NCBI RefSeq assembly: GCF_011045165.1
Contig: NZ_JAAKZI010000035.1
Span: 1 to 45,610, forward strand
Reading direction: 5' to 3'
From: Arthrobacter silviterrae
GTDB lineage: Bacteria > Actinomycetota > Actinomycetes > Actinomycetales > Micrococcaceae
Length of the DNA: 45,610 nucleotides
The notes under the pieces are model-generated. The model saw only the letters and a list, made by a program, of their open reading frames with translations. It did no database searches and was not told the DNA's origin. The translations under genes and the position numbers were made by a program. Shown here one piece after another: positions 1 to 8,192 of the stretch (the first letter of the stretch is position 1; every line of letters begins with the position of its first letter).

Positions 1-3
1 GGC

Positions 4-558
4 CTAGACGGCGCCCGTGCCTCCGGCCAGGGCGCCGAGCAGCGGGGCCAGGGCCTGCCAGCGCGCAATCTCGCAGCCGTCGGTCCGCGTGAAAGTGGAG
101 TGGACAGCGCGGCCTCCGAACCAGCCCGTGACAACGGCCACCTGCGGTCCGCCGTATTGCTGCGTGCAGGCGCGCGGAGGTCCCGGGACGGGGAAGAAAA
201 TGTCGGTGCCGTGGAGCCTGACGGCGGCGAGCGCGGCTGCAGGATCCGGCAGCGTGGACCCGCCGGACACCGTGGTTCCCTCCGCGAGCAGGCGAAAATG
301 GTGCACCGGGGCGCCCGGGGCTTCCGTGAGGGAAATGGACAGGTCTACGGCGTCGGGAGAATGCGAGGCGCCCGAGCTGCTCGACGCATCAGGGGCGCCC
401 GAGCTGTCAGGGGCGCCCGCCGGGCCCGGCGGAGTGAGCTGGCCGCACGCCGTGACGGCGGTCAACACGGTCATGAGCAGGACGGCCGAGGCAATGCGAA
501 CGTGGCCTTTCACGGCTGGCCCGTGGCGGAAATGTGGACGGCCTGGCCGCTTGATCAT
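4..558 (-). CDS. secreted lipoprotein, function unknown
   Basis: The protein has 184 residues. A basic N-terminus and a hydrophobic stretch end in a lipobox (VTAC, Cys38), so it should be exported and lipid-anchored. A low-complexity Ser/Ala/Pro/Asp linker follows (about 40-70), then a globular domain with two Cys residues in the pattern CTQQYGGP...TRTDGCEIARW. That pattern loosely recalls the C-terminal half of subtilisin-inhibitor-like (SSI) proteins, which is only a weak inference. The ATG at 558 is preceded by AGGAG at a six-base spacing. Longer in-frame starts upstream would destroy the signal peptide. It is divergent from the alpha-glucosidase gene; the 193 bases between them must hold both promoters, but I see no convincing elements there. 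Confidence 0.8.
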   Translation of the reverse strand: MIKRPGRPHFRHGPAVKGHVRIASAVLLMTVLTAVTACGQLTPPGPAGAPDSSGAPDASSSSGASHSPDAVDLSISLTEAPGAPVHHFRLLAEGTTVSGGSTLPDPAAALAAVRLHGTDIFFPVPGPPRACTQQYGGPQVAVVTGWFGGRAVHSTFTRTDGCEIARWQALAPLLGALAGGTGAV

Positions 559-751
559 CACCAACTCCTCGCGTTCCTGCCATGCTATCCCACGGCCCTG
601 CCGCCCCGCCTGGACCGCGGTTCCGGCAACTGTTGGTATCCTCACCAGTAGGTGCGGGCGGCGGCTCGCCGGGCCGTCGGCGCCCGTGCTGCCGTGCAGC
701 TGCCCGCCCGGCCCAGTGGCCTTGTGCCAGTGATGAGAGGATCCACGCATC

Positions 752-2437
752 ATGACAACCCCCAGCCTGCCCAGCCCGGACGCCCAGTGGTGGCGCCAGG
801 CCGCCGTCTACCAGATCTACCCGAGGTCCTTCTCCGATGCCAACGGCGACGGCATGGGCGACCTTCCCGGCGTCACGGCCCGCATGGGATACCTCTCGGC
901 CCTGGGCATCGACGCCATCTGGCTGAGCCCCTTCTACCCCTCGGCACTGGCCGACGGCGGCTACGACGTCGACGACTACCGCAACGTCGACCCCCGCCTG
1001 GGCACGCTGGCCGACTTCGATGCCATGGTCGCGGCCGCCCACGACGCCGGAATCCGGGTCATCGTGGACGTGGTCCCGAACCACAGTTCCAACCGGCACG
1101 AATGGTTCAAGGCCGCCCTTGCCGCCGCCCCCGGTTCCCCCGAGCGCGCCAGGTACCACTTCCTCGACGGGCTCGGGGACCGCGGCGAGCTGCCGCCGTC
1201 GGACTGGCCGTCCCACTTTGGCGGCGCCGCCTGGACTCGCGTGGTGGAGCAGGCAGGGCCCAACGCGGGCCAGCCCGGCCAGTGGTACCTGCACCTGTTC
1301 GCCACGGAACAGCCGGACTTCAACTGGGACCACCCGGAGGTCCGCGAGGACTTCCACACCACGCTGCGGTTCTGGGCGGACCGCGGGGTGGACGGCTTCC
1401 GCGTGGACGTGGCGCACGGCCTGGCCAAGGACATGTCCCTGCCGCTGCGTTCCAAGCCGGAGCTGGAAATCCTGGTCGACGACGGCTCCGATCCCCTCTT
1501 TGACCGCGACGCCGTCCACGAAATCTTCGCCGGCTGGCGTGGCGTCCTCAACGAATATGATCCGCCGAAGGCCGCCGTCGCCGAGGCCTGGGTGCCGTTC
1601 ACCGACCGGCGGCTGAAGTACGCCCGCCCCTCGGAGTTGGGCCAAGCCTTCAATTTCGACCTGCTCCAGGCGCCCTTCAATGCCGTCGAATTCCGCTCCA
1701 TTGCCGAGAAGTGCCTGTCCGAGGCCGCGTCCTCCGGCGCCTCCTCGACCTGGGTGTTCTCCAACCACGACGTCGTCCGCCATCCCTCCCGCTATGCCTT
1801 GCCCGACGGCAGCACCCTTGCGGACCTGGAGGCCTGGCTGATGGCCGACGGCGCCGCTCCCGTCCCCGAGCTGGCGCAGGGTTTGCGCAGGGCCCGGGCC
1901 GCAACGCTCTTCATGTTGGGGCTGCCCGGTTCCGCCTACCTGTACCAGGGCGAGGAACTGGGGCTTTTTGAGGTCGCAGACCTGCCCAAGGAGTCCCTGC
2001 AGGATCCGACCTGGTTCCGCACGGGACACAAAGTCAAGGGGCGCGACGGCTGCCGGGTTCCGCTGCCGTGGGATGCCGCACAGGCAAACCTGGGCTTCGG
2101 CGGCACCCCGTGGCTGCCCCAGCCGGCCTGGTTTGCTTCCCTTGCGGCTGCCGGGCAGGACGGCGTGGCCGGGTCCACCCTGGAAATGTACCGCTCCGCG
2201 CTGGCCTGGCGGCGGAAGCTGCAGGCGGAAGAATCCTTGGAATGGCTCAGCGAGCCCGGCGCCGAGGTGGTGCATTACCGGCGCCCGAACGGCTGGGAGG
2301 TGCTGAGCAACTTTGCCGCCACGCCCGCCCCGCTGCCTTCCGGCGTCGACCTCGCCAAGGTGGTCCTCACCTCCGGTGACCCAGCAGGGACGGGAGCAAC
2401 GATCGCAGCAGAAACAACCCTCTGGCTCGCCCCCTAA
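752..2437 (+). CDS. alpha-glucosidase / oligo-1,6-glucosidase-type GH13 enzyme
   Basis: This 561-residue cytosolic glycoside hydrolase of family GH13 would release glucose from alpha-linked oligosaccharides such as maltose, isomaltose or trehalose derivatives. The TIM-barrel signatures appear in order: AVYQIYPRSF (about 18-27), DVVPNHSS (106-113), GFRVDVAHG with nucleophile Asp219, AVAEAW with acid/base Glu278, and FSNHD with Asp340. Length and N-terminus match actinobacterial AglA-like enzymes; the exact substrate cannot be read from sequence. The ATG has AGAGG about 11 bases upstream. There is no signal peptide. The gene ends immediately before the repeat array at 2438-2525, without its own obvious terminator. 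Confidence 0.9.
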   Translation: MTTPSLPSPDAQWWRQAAVYQIYPRSFSDANGDGMGDLPGVTARMGYLSALGIDAIWLSPFYPSALADGGYDVDDYRNVDPRLGTLADFDAMVAAAHDAGIRVIVDVVPNHSSNRHEWFKAALAAAPGSPERARYHFLDGLGDRGELPPSDWPSHFGGAAWTRVVEQAGPNAGQPGQWYLHLFATEQPDFNWDHPEVREDFHTTLRFWADRGVDGFRVDVAHGLAKDMSLPLRSKPELEILVDDGSDPLFDRDAVHEIFAGWRGVLNEYDPPKAAVAEAWVPFTDRRLKYARPSELGQAFNFDLLQAPFNAVEFRSIAEKCLSEAASSGASSTWVFSNHDVVRHPSRYALPDGSTLADLEAWLMADGAAPVPELAQGLRRARAATLFMLGLPGSAYLYQGEELGLFEVADLPKESLQDPTWFRTGHKVKGRDGCRVPLPWDAAQANLGFGGTPWLPQPAWFASLAAAGQDGVAGSTLEMYRSALAWRRKLQAEESLEWLSEPGAEVVHYRRPNGWEVLSNFAATPAPLPSGVDLAKVVLTSGDPAGTGATIAAETTLWLAP

Positions 2438-2525
2438 AACCCGACGCTCGGTTGCAATCGGGGCACTTTTCCCCGACGCTCGGTTGCAACCGGGGCACAT
2501 TTTCCCAACGCTCCCGCACTGTCCG
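2438..2525 (+). repeat. left repeat array flanking the DUF559 gene
   Basis: Two full units and one degenerate unit lie at a 32-base period, starting CCGACGCTCGG at 2441 and 2473 and CCAACGCTC at 2505. Each full unit contains CGGTTGCAA and GGGGCAC followed by a T-run. The array starts right after the alpha-glucosidase stop codon. Bases 2441-2489 match the complement of 3632-3680 with only two mismatches in 49. ACGCTCCCGCAC at 2508-2519 recurs directly at 3586-3597. Confidence 0.85.
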
Positions 2526-2601
2526 CCGTCGCTCCGTGCCGGAACAACTGTGAAGCGCCCCGGCCTGTGGATAACTTCCGGTGCGGTATTTGATTGGCGG
2601 A

Positions 2602-2607
2602 CATAAT
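2602..2607 (+). promoter_or_regulatory. candidate -10 element of the DUF559 gene
   Basis: CATAAT ends seven bases before the ATG at 2614. The only purine-rich stretch (AGGA) touches the start codon, so a leaderless transcript is plausible. No good -35 is visible. A TGTGGATAA sequence matching a DnaA box lies at 2566-2574; by itself it proves nothing. Confidence 0.35.
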
Positions 2608-2613
2608 GTAGGA

Positions 2614-3564
2614 ATGGACACGCCAGCTGACCACCCGATTCCTAACTCGCCCTTCACTCTCAGCGAGGCCGAATCAATGGGTTTCACCAGGGACAAGCTC
2701 CGGGGAGCAAATTTCGCGGGTGCCGGGTATGGACTGTACCGGCCCACTTCGTGGGAGTTCACACTGCCCGAAGCGGCCCGGGCGCTCTGCGCGGCCACGC
2801 CCGGTGCGTGGATCTCCCATACGACGGCGGCACAACTGCACGGGCTGATCCTCCCACCCTGGTTGGAGGATTCAACGGAACTGCACCTGAGCAAGCCCCG
2901 AAAACTGCCCGAAACCCGTCGAAAGGGCATTACAGGGCACACGCTGCTCGCGTTCGAGGACGAAATCGAAACGGTTGACGGCTTGGCGGTAAGCACCCCC
3001 GCCCGGACATGGCTGGATTTGGCCCGCGTCCTGCCCCTGCCCAACCTCGTCTGCATGGGCGACCAGCTCATCCGCATCCCCCGCATCGTCTTTGAAGGGC
3101 GCAGCGAACCGTACGCCACAATTGCGTCGCTGCGGAACATGATGGCCAGGCACGGAAATTTGCAGGGGATCGTGCGCGCCAGGGCGGCACTTGAATTGAT
3201 GCGCGTGGGCTCCGATTCCGGGCCCGAAACCATGCTTCGCCTGGCCATGCTCGACGCCGGACTGCCAGAACCGGAATTGCAACTTGCCTTGTGGTCCACC
3301 CCGAATGCGCCGTCCGCCGACCTCGGCTACCGGAAACGGCGGATCGCCATCCAGTACGACGGCGGAACCCACAACGATGAGTTGCAGGCCAAAAGCGACG
3401 CGCGTCGAAACGCGGCGTTCCGCAATGCGGGCTGGGACGTGCTCATTTTTGACAGGGACCACCTCGCCGACGGTTTCGACAGCGCAGTCCGGCAGATTAA
3501 GGCGGCCATGCGACGTGCATGGACCGACCCTGCCGTCGTAGCCGGATTCGCGGCCTCCGGCTGA
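2614..3564 (+). CDS. DUF559 endonuclease-like protein with N-terminal AbiEi-like region
   Basis: The protein has 316 residues. The N-terminal half (about 15-130) looks like the winged-helix/AbiEi-like antitoxin region that often precedes DUF559 in actinobacteria (SHTTAAQLHG, STPARTWLDLA). The C-terminal half is a Vsr-like PD-(D/E)xK-fold DUF559 domain with GPETMLRLAMLDAGLPEPE (Glu205), ADLGY (Asp236) and RIAIQYDGGTHN (247-253), then the conserved D..R...F...GW motif. The usual acidic residue of the E-Y-D-G motif is Gln247 here, so catalytic competence is uncertain. Start: a GTG 33 bases upstream is in frame, but the ATG at 2614 gives the natural N-terminus. The gene is bounded on both sides by inverted copies of one repeat and sits between two convergent housekeeping genes, which suggests an inserted cassette. 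Family role (defence, mobility, repair) is unknown. Confidence 0.8.
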   Translation: MDTPADHPIPNSPFTLSEAESMGFTRDKLRGANFAGAGYGLYRPTSWEFTLPEAARALCAATPGAWISHTTAAQLHGLILPPWLEDSTELHLSKPRKLPETRRKGITGHTLLAFEDEIETVDGLAVSTPARTWLDLARVLPLPNLVCMGDQLIRIPRIVFEGRSEPYATIASLRNMMARHGNLQGIVRARAALELMRVGSDSGPETMLRLAMLDAGLPEPELQLALWSTPNAPSADLGYRKRRIAIQYDGGTHNDELQAKSDARRNAAFRNAGWDVLIFDRDHLADGFDSAVRQIKAAMRRAWTDPAVVAGFAASG

Positions 3565-3576
3565 CCGAGACACACT

Positions 3577-3623
3577 AAAGGGCGGACGCTCCCGCACAAA
3601 AGTGCAGGAGCGTCCGCCCTTTT
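3577..3623. terminator. bidirectional hairpin terminator after the DUF559 gene
   Basis: A near-perfect stem pairs 3577-3593 (AAAGGGCGGACGCTCC) with 3607-3623, with a run of T on the plus strand and of A on the other side. It lies 13 bases after the DUF559 stop and can also serve ino1, which converges on it. The stem reuses the ACGCTCC-GCAC core of the flanking repeat. Confidence 0.8.
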
Positions 3624-3631
3624 ACGCCCAT

Positions 3632-3682
3632 TTGCAACCGAGGGTCGGGGAAAAGTGCCCCGATTGCAACCGAGGGTCGGTT
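3632..3682 (-). repeat. right repeat array flanking the DUF559 gene (inverted)
   Basis: Two units lie in inverted orientation to those at 2438-2525. Read on the minus strand, each carries CCGACCCTCGGTTGCAA, separated by TCGGGGCACTTTTCC. The array abuts the ino1 stop codon (3683-3685). Compared with the left array only the G/C of GAC(G/C)CTC differs, at both units. Confidence 0.85.
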
Positions 3683-4768
3683 TTAGCGCTCGATGTCGCC
3701 GCGGATGAACGCCTCCACGAGCTGGTGGGCGTCGTCGTCGTTGTGCTGGACCGGCGGGGACTTCATGAAGTAGCTGGCGGCGGAGAGGATGGGTCCGCCA
3801 ATGCCGCGGTCCAGCGCGATCTTCGCGGCACGGATCGCGTCGATGATCACCCCGGCCGAGTTCGGCGAGTCCCACACCTCCAGCTTGTACTCCAGCGACA
3901 CCGGCGCGTCGCCAAAGTTGCGGCCCTCGAGGCGGACAAACGCCCACTTCCTGTCATCCAGCCAGGCGACGTAGTCGGACGGGCCAATGTGGACGTCGTC
4001 GGCTGCCAGCACCGCTGAGGTGTTGGACGTGACGGCCTGGGTCTTGGAAATCTTCTTGGACTCGAGGCGGTCGCGCTCCAGCATGTTCTTGAAGTCCATG
4101 TTCCCGCCAACGTTGAGCTGGTAGGTGCGGTCCAGGACCACGCCGCGGTCCTCAAACAGCTTGGCCATGACGCGGTGCGTGATGGTGGCGCCCAGCTGGC
4201 TCTTGATGTCGTCGCCGATGATCGGCACCCCGGCCTCGGTGAACTTGTCCGCCCATTCCTTGGTGCCGGCGATGAAGACCGGCAATGCGTTGACAAATGC
4301 GACGCCGGCGTCGATGGCGCACTGCGCGTAGAACTTGGCGGCGGCATCGGAACCCACCGGCAGGTAGCACACCAGGACGTCAACCTTGAGGTCCTGGAGC
4401 GTGGCCACCACGTCCACCGGTTCGGCGTCGGATTCGACGATGGTTTCGCGGTAGTACTTGCCGAGGCCGTCCAAGGTGTGGCCGCGCAGCACGGGCACGT
4501 CCAGCGGCGGCACATCGGCTAGCTTGATGGTGTTGTTTTCACTGGCACCGATGGCGTCGGACAAATCCAGCCCCACCTTCTTGCTGTCCACGTCGAAAGC
4601 GGCAACGAAGGTGACGTCATTGACATGGTACGGGCCGAACTCGACATGCATCAGGCCCGGAACCTTGACGGTGGGATCGGCATCGCGGTAGTACTGGACG
4701 CCCTGGACCAACGATGAGGCGCAGTTTCCCACGCCGACTATGGCAACCCGAATTGGATGATTGGACAC
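3683..4768 (-). CDS. ino1: inositol-3-phosphate synthase
   Basis: This 361-residue NAD-dependent enzyme converts glucose 6-phosphate to 1L-myo-inositol 1-phosphate, the entry step to mycothiol and phosphatidylinositol in actinobacteria. The N-terminal Rossmann motif VGVGNCASS follows the start. The internal conserved stretches [15 protein letters not shown] and LNVGGNMDF are typical of the family, as is the C-terminal [11 protein letters not shown]. The start is the GTG at 4768 with AAGGAG four bases upstream; translation from the longer frame would add an unconserved 13 residues. The length equals the actinobacterial short type. It is convergent with the DUF559 cassette. A -10 and a flanking inverted repeat upstream suggest regulated transcription. 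Confidence 0.95.
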   Translation of the reverse strand: MSNHPIRVAIVGVGNCASSLVQGVQYYRDADPTVKVPGLMHVEFGPYHVNDVTFVAAFDVDSKKVGLDLSDAIGASENNTIKLADVPPLDVPVLRGHTLDGLGKYYRETIVESDAEPVDVVATLQDLKVDVLVCYLPVGSDAAAKFYAQCAIDAGVAFVNALPVFIAGTKEWADKFTEAGVPIIGDDIKSQLGATITHRVMAKLFEDRGVVLDRTYQLNVGGNMDFKNMLERDRLESKKISKTQAVTSNTSAVLAADDVHIGPSDYVAWLDDRKWAFVRLEGRNFGDAPVSLEYKLEVWDSPNSAGVIIDAIRAAKIALDRGIGGPILSAASYFMKSPPVQHNDDDAHQLVEAFIRGDIER

Positions 4769-4801
4769 AGAACTCCTTCTAAAATTCACAAGGGCATGGC
4801 G

Positions 4802-4908
4802 CCCCAATGGCGCCTACGGACCATTCTAGTCAACGCCTCCTGCGCCTAAATTGTTCCTTTTGGGCAGGATTGTCTCGTCAAAATGTCACATTCGAGGCGC
4901 CATTGGGG
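4802..4908. repeat. 14-bp inverted repeat around the ino1 promoter
   Basis: CCCCAATGGCGCCT at 4802-4815 is exactly complementary to AGGCGCCATTGGGG at 4895-4908, 79 bases apart. A third copy of ATGGCGCC lies at 4796-4803. The left arm sits at the expected transcription start of ino1 and the right arm about 80 bases upstream. The layout resembles operators that can be bridged by a DNA-looping repressor, but no regulator is identified. Confidence 0.6.
4823..4828 (-). promoter_or_regulatory. candidate ino1 -10 element
   Basis: TAGAAT on the minus strand lies 54 bases upstream of the ino1 GTG. The same hexamer occurs upstream of secY. No strong -35 is present at 17-18 bases, which fits a promoter needing an activator, or my reading is wrong. 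Confidence 0.4.
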
Positions 4909-4917
4909 GATTCTTCG

Positions 4918-5955
4918 CTACTTTTGGGCCCATCTGTTGATGTCAGACTCCACAGCAAACTGATCGATTGCCTTCAGCTCTTCCCCAGCGAAGGCCAGGT
5001 TGTTGATGGCGGCCACGTTGTTTTCCAGCTGCTTGACACTTGAGGCTCCCACAAGGGCGGAGGTGACGGGGCTGCCCTTGACCTGCTCGCGCAGGATCCA
5101 CGCAATGGCCATCTGTGCCAGCGACTGCCCGCGCGAGGCCGCAATATCGTTGAGCGCCCTCACGCGGGCCATCTTGTCCTCGGTGAGGTCGTTCTCGTGC
5201 AGGAAGCGCTCCTTGGCGGCGCGGGAATCGGCCGGAACTCCGTTGAGGTACCTGTCTGTCAACATGCCCTGTGCGAGAGGTGAGAAGGCAATGGAGCCCG
5301 CGCCGACGGCGTCGAGGGCTTCATATAGGTTCGGCTCGCCGTTTTCCGTCCAGCGGTTGAGCATGGAGTAGGACGGCTGGTGGATGAGCAGGGGCGTGCC
5401 CATCTCCTTCAGGATGCGCGCGGCCTCCAGCGTCTGGGCGGGCGTGTAGGAGGAAATGCCTGCGTACAGTGCCTTTCCGGAGCGCACCGCCGTGTCGAGG
5501 GCGCCCATGGTCTCCTCCATCGGCGTCTCCGGGTCCGGGCGGTGGCTGTAAAAGATGTCCACGTAGTCCACGCCCATGCGGTCCAGGGAGGCATCCAGGC
5601 TGGAGAGCATGTACTTGCGGGAGCCCCACTCCCCGTACGGGCCGGGCCACATGTAGTAGCCGGCCTTAGTGGAAATGACCAGCTCATCCCGGTGTGCGGC
5701 AAAGTCGTCCTTGAAGTGGCGGCCAAAGTTGGTTTCGGCACTGCCATCCGGCGGACCGTAGTTGTTGGCCAGGTCAAAGTGGGTGACGCCCAGGTCAAAG
5801 GCGCGGCGCAAAATGGCGCGCTGGACCTCGAACGGCTTGTCGTCCCCAAAGTTGTGCCACAGTCCCAGCGAGACGGCGGGCAGTTTCAGTCCACTGCGGC
5901 CGACTCGGCGGTAGGGCATGGTTTCATAGCGGTTTTCCGCGGCGTGAAAAGTCAT
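4918..5955 (-). CDS. aldo/keto reductase, YghZ/MgrA-like
   Basis: This 345-residue NADPH-dependent reductase of the aldo/keto reductase superfamily is most like the L-glyceraldehyde-3-phosphate reductase (YghZ, AKR14) and Kv-beta-like group. The catalytic tetrad is visible: Asp61 and Tyr66 (DLANNYGPP), Lys97 (ISTKAGYYMWPGPYG) and His138 (YSHRPDPETPMEET). The length is normal. The ATG at 5955 is preceded by AGGA at about seven bases. It is on the same strand as glgX upstream (80-base gap) and ino1 downstream. Its likely role is detoxification of methylglyoxal or other aldehydes; the physiological substrate cannot be assigned. Confidence 0.88.
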   Translation of the reverse strand: MTFHAAENRYETMPYRRVGRSGLKLPAVSLGLWHNFGDDKPFEVQRAILRRAFDLGVTHFDLANNYGPPDGSAETNFGRHFKDDFAAHRDELVISTKAGYYMWPGPYGEWGSRKYMLSSLDASLDRMGVDYVDIFYSHRPDPETPMEETMGALDTAVRSGKALYAGISSYTPAQTLEAARILKEMGTPLLIHQPSYSMLNRWTENGEPNLYEALDAVGAGSIAFSPLAQGMLTDRYLNGVPADSRAAKERFLHENDLTEDKMARVRALNDIAASRGQSLAQMAIAWILREQVKGSPVTSALVGASSVKQLENNVAAINNLAFAGEELKAIDQFAVESDINRWAQK

Positions 5956-6034
5956 GCCTCCATCCTGCCATCTGGATGCGGCCCGCCACGGCCATGTGGG
6001 TGGCCCTCCCAGACACCCCCACACCCCCCAGAAG

Positions 6035-8140
6035 CTAGCTTCGCCCGGGCGCCCTCAGCACCAGCGTGGACCGGGCGGCGAGCACCACCACGTTACCGGC
6101 CGTGAAAGTGTCGGCGCTGACTCCGTCGGTGTGGATCTCCACCACCCACGTCTCGGCGTAGCCGCTGTCCGGCAGGGTAAAGTCCACGGGGTCGTCCCCC
6201 GCGTTGAAAAGCATCAGGAAGGAGTCGTCCACCACTGGCCGGCCCCGGTCATCGCATTCGGGCAGGCCGTCGCCGTTGAGGAACACGCCGATGCTGCGCC
6301 CAAATCCGCTGTCCCAGTCCGCGCCGGTCATGGCCGCCGCGTCGGGGCGCAGCCAGGCAATGTCCGGCAGGGCGCCGTCGTCCCCGCGCTCCACGGGTCG
6401 CCCGTCAAAGAAACGACGACGGCGGAACACGGGGTGGCCTGCCCGCAGCCTGGCCAGTTGCGCCACAAATTCCACCAGCCCCGTGTCGGCTGCGTCCCAG
6501 TTGATCCACGTGAGGGCCGAATCCTGGGCATATGCGTTGTTGTTGCCGTGCTGCGTCCGGCCCAGCTCATCCCCGTGCAGGATCATTGGCACGCCCTGGG
6601 ACAGCAGCAGCGTGGTGAGGAAGTTTCGCTGCTGCCTGGCGCGCAGGGCGTTCACGGCAGGATCCTCCGTGGGCCCCTCCACGCCAAGGTTCCAGGAGCG
6701 GTTGTTGGATTCGCCGTCCCGGTTTTCCTCCCCGTTCGCCTCGTTGTGCTTATCGTTGTAGCTGACCAGGTCCGCCAGGGTGAAGCCGTCATGGGCGGTG
6801 ACGAAGTTGATGGACGCCACAGGGCGACGGCCGGAATGTTCGTAGAGGTCGGAGGAGCCGGTCAGCCGGGAGGCAAACTCGCCCAGGGTGGCCGATTCGC
6901 CGCGCCAAAAGTCGCGCACGGTGTCCCGGAACTTGCCGTTCCATTCCGTCCACTGCGGCGGGAAATTGCCCACCTGGTAGCCGCCCGGACCCAGGTCCCA
7001 TGGCTCCGCAATGAGCTTCACGCGCGAAACCACCGGGTCCTGCTGCACCATTTCGAAGAAGCTGGAGAGCTTGTCGACGTCGTAAAATTCGCGGGCCAGG
7101 GTGGCGGCCAGGTCAAAGCGGAAGCCGTCCACGTGCATCTCGGTCACCCAGTACCGAAGGGAATCCATGATCAGTTGCAGCGAGTGCGGCTGGCGGACGT
7201 TGAGGGAGTTCCCGGTGCCCGTGTAGTCCAGGTAGTGCTCCTTGTCCCCGTCCATCAGCCGGTAGTACGCGTCATTGTCGATGCCGCGGAAGGAAAGCGT
7301 GGGGCCAAGGTGGTTGCCTTCGGCCGTGTGGTTGTAGACCACGTCAAGGATCACTTCCAGCCCGTTGCGGTGCAGTTCCCTGACCATCCCCTTGAACTCG
7401 CGCACCTGATCGCAGGGGTCCGCGGTCGAAGCGTATTCATTGTGCGGGGCAAAGAAGCCGATGGTGTTGTAGCCCCAATAGTTCCGCAGGCCCTTGGCGG
7501 CAAGCGAGTCATCTTGCACAAATTGGTGCACCGGCATGAGTTCGACGGCGGTCACGCCCAGGTTTTTGAGGTGGGCCACCACGGCGGGGTGGGCCACGGC
7601 GGCATAGCTGCCGCGCTGGTGTTCCGGGACGTCCGGGTGGAGCTTGCTGAGCCCCTTGACGTGGGCCTCATAGATGACGCTCTGGTGGTACGGGGTGTCG
7701 GGGCCGGCATCGCCCTGCCAGTCAAAGCCGGCATCCACCACCACGGACCGGTAGGTGTGCGACGCGGAATCGTCGTCATTGCGGGTGAGTGGTTCGCCAA
7801 ACTGGTAGGCGTACACCGGCTGGCCCCACGTGACCGCGCCCGCAATGGCCCGTGCATACGGATCCAGCAGCAATTTGTTGGCGTTGAAACGCAGTCCGTT
7901 GGCCGGGTCCCAGGGCCCGTCCACGCTGTAGCCGTAGTGCTGCCCAGGCCCCACGCCGGGAAGGTAGCCGTGCCAGACGTAGCCGTCCACCTCAGTCAGC
8001 TGCAGGCGGGTTTCCGTGCCGTCGGCGTCAAACAGGCACAGGTGGACCGCCTCCGCCCCGTCGCTGAACAAGGCAAAGTTGGTGCCGTTTGCGTCCGCGT
8101 GGGCGCCCAGCGGGTGGGGGCTGCCTGGCCAAAGTTCCAC
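6035..8140 (-). CDS. glgX: glycogen debranching enzyme GlgX
   Basis: This 701-residue isoamylase-type GH13 enzyme hydrolyses alpha-1,6 branches of phosphorylase-limited glycogen. The N-terminal CBM48-like region (about 8-100, with GYVWHGYLPGVGPGQHYGY) precedes the barrel. Catalytic residues are Asp343 (DGFRFDLA), Glu379 (IAEPWD) and Asp451 (TAHDGFTLADLVSYNDKHN). The last motif and its following NGE.NRDG segment are GlgX hallmarks. The start is the GTG at 8140 with AGGAG five bases upstream. It forms a same-strand group with nnr (52-base gap) and the aldo/keto reductase. Confidence 0.95.
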   Translation of the reverse strand: MELWPGSPHPLGAHADANGTNFALFSDGAEAVHLCLFDADGTETRLQLTEVDGYVWHGYLPGVGPGQHYGYSVDGPWDPANGLRFNANKLLLDPYARAIAGAVTWGQPVYAYQFGEPLTRNDDDSASHTYRSVVVDAGFDWQGDAGPDTPYHQSVIYEAHVKGLSKLHPDVPEHQRGSYAAVAHPAVVAHLKNLGVTAVELMPVHQFVQDDSLAAKGLRNYWGYNTIGFFAPHNEYASTADPCDQVREFKGMVRELHRNGLEVILDVVYNHTAEGNHLGPTLSFRGIDNDAYYRLMDGDKEHYLDYTGTGNSLNVRQPHSLQLIMDSLRYWVTEMHVDGFRFDLAATLAREFYDVDKLSSFFEMVQQDPVVSRVKLIAEPWDLGPGGYQVGNFPPQWTEWNGKFRDTVRDFWRGESATLGEFASRLTGSSDLYEHSGRRPVASINFVTAHDGFTLADLVSYNDKHNEANGEENRDGESNNRSWNLGVEGPTEDPAVNALRARQQRNFLTTLLLSQGVPMILHGDELGRTQHGNNNAYAQDSALTWINWDAADTGLVEFVAQLARLRAGHPVFRRRRFFDGRPVERGDDGALPDIAWLRPDAAAMTGADWDSGFGRSIGVFLNGDGLPECDDRGRPVVDDSFLMLFNAGDDPVDFTLPDSGYAETWVVEIHTDGVSADTFTAGNVVVLAARSTLVLRAPGRS

Positions 8141-8192
8141 GTGCTCTCCTCATGTTGCCGTTGCTTGCCAAAAACTGATCTGTGGCCCGGAT

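Noticed and set aside
407-2500. 697-codon open frame on the minus strand opposite the alpha-glucosidase
   Set aside because: Antisense shadow; it crosses the lipoprotein gene and a repeat array and resembles nothing.
2438-3682. Repeat arrays considered as a CRISPR
   Set aside because: Only two to three units per side, no variable spacers, and opposite orientations.
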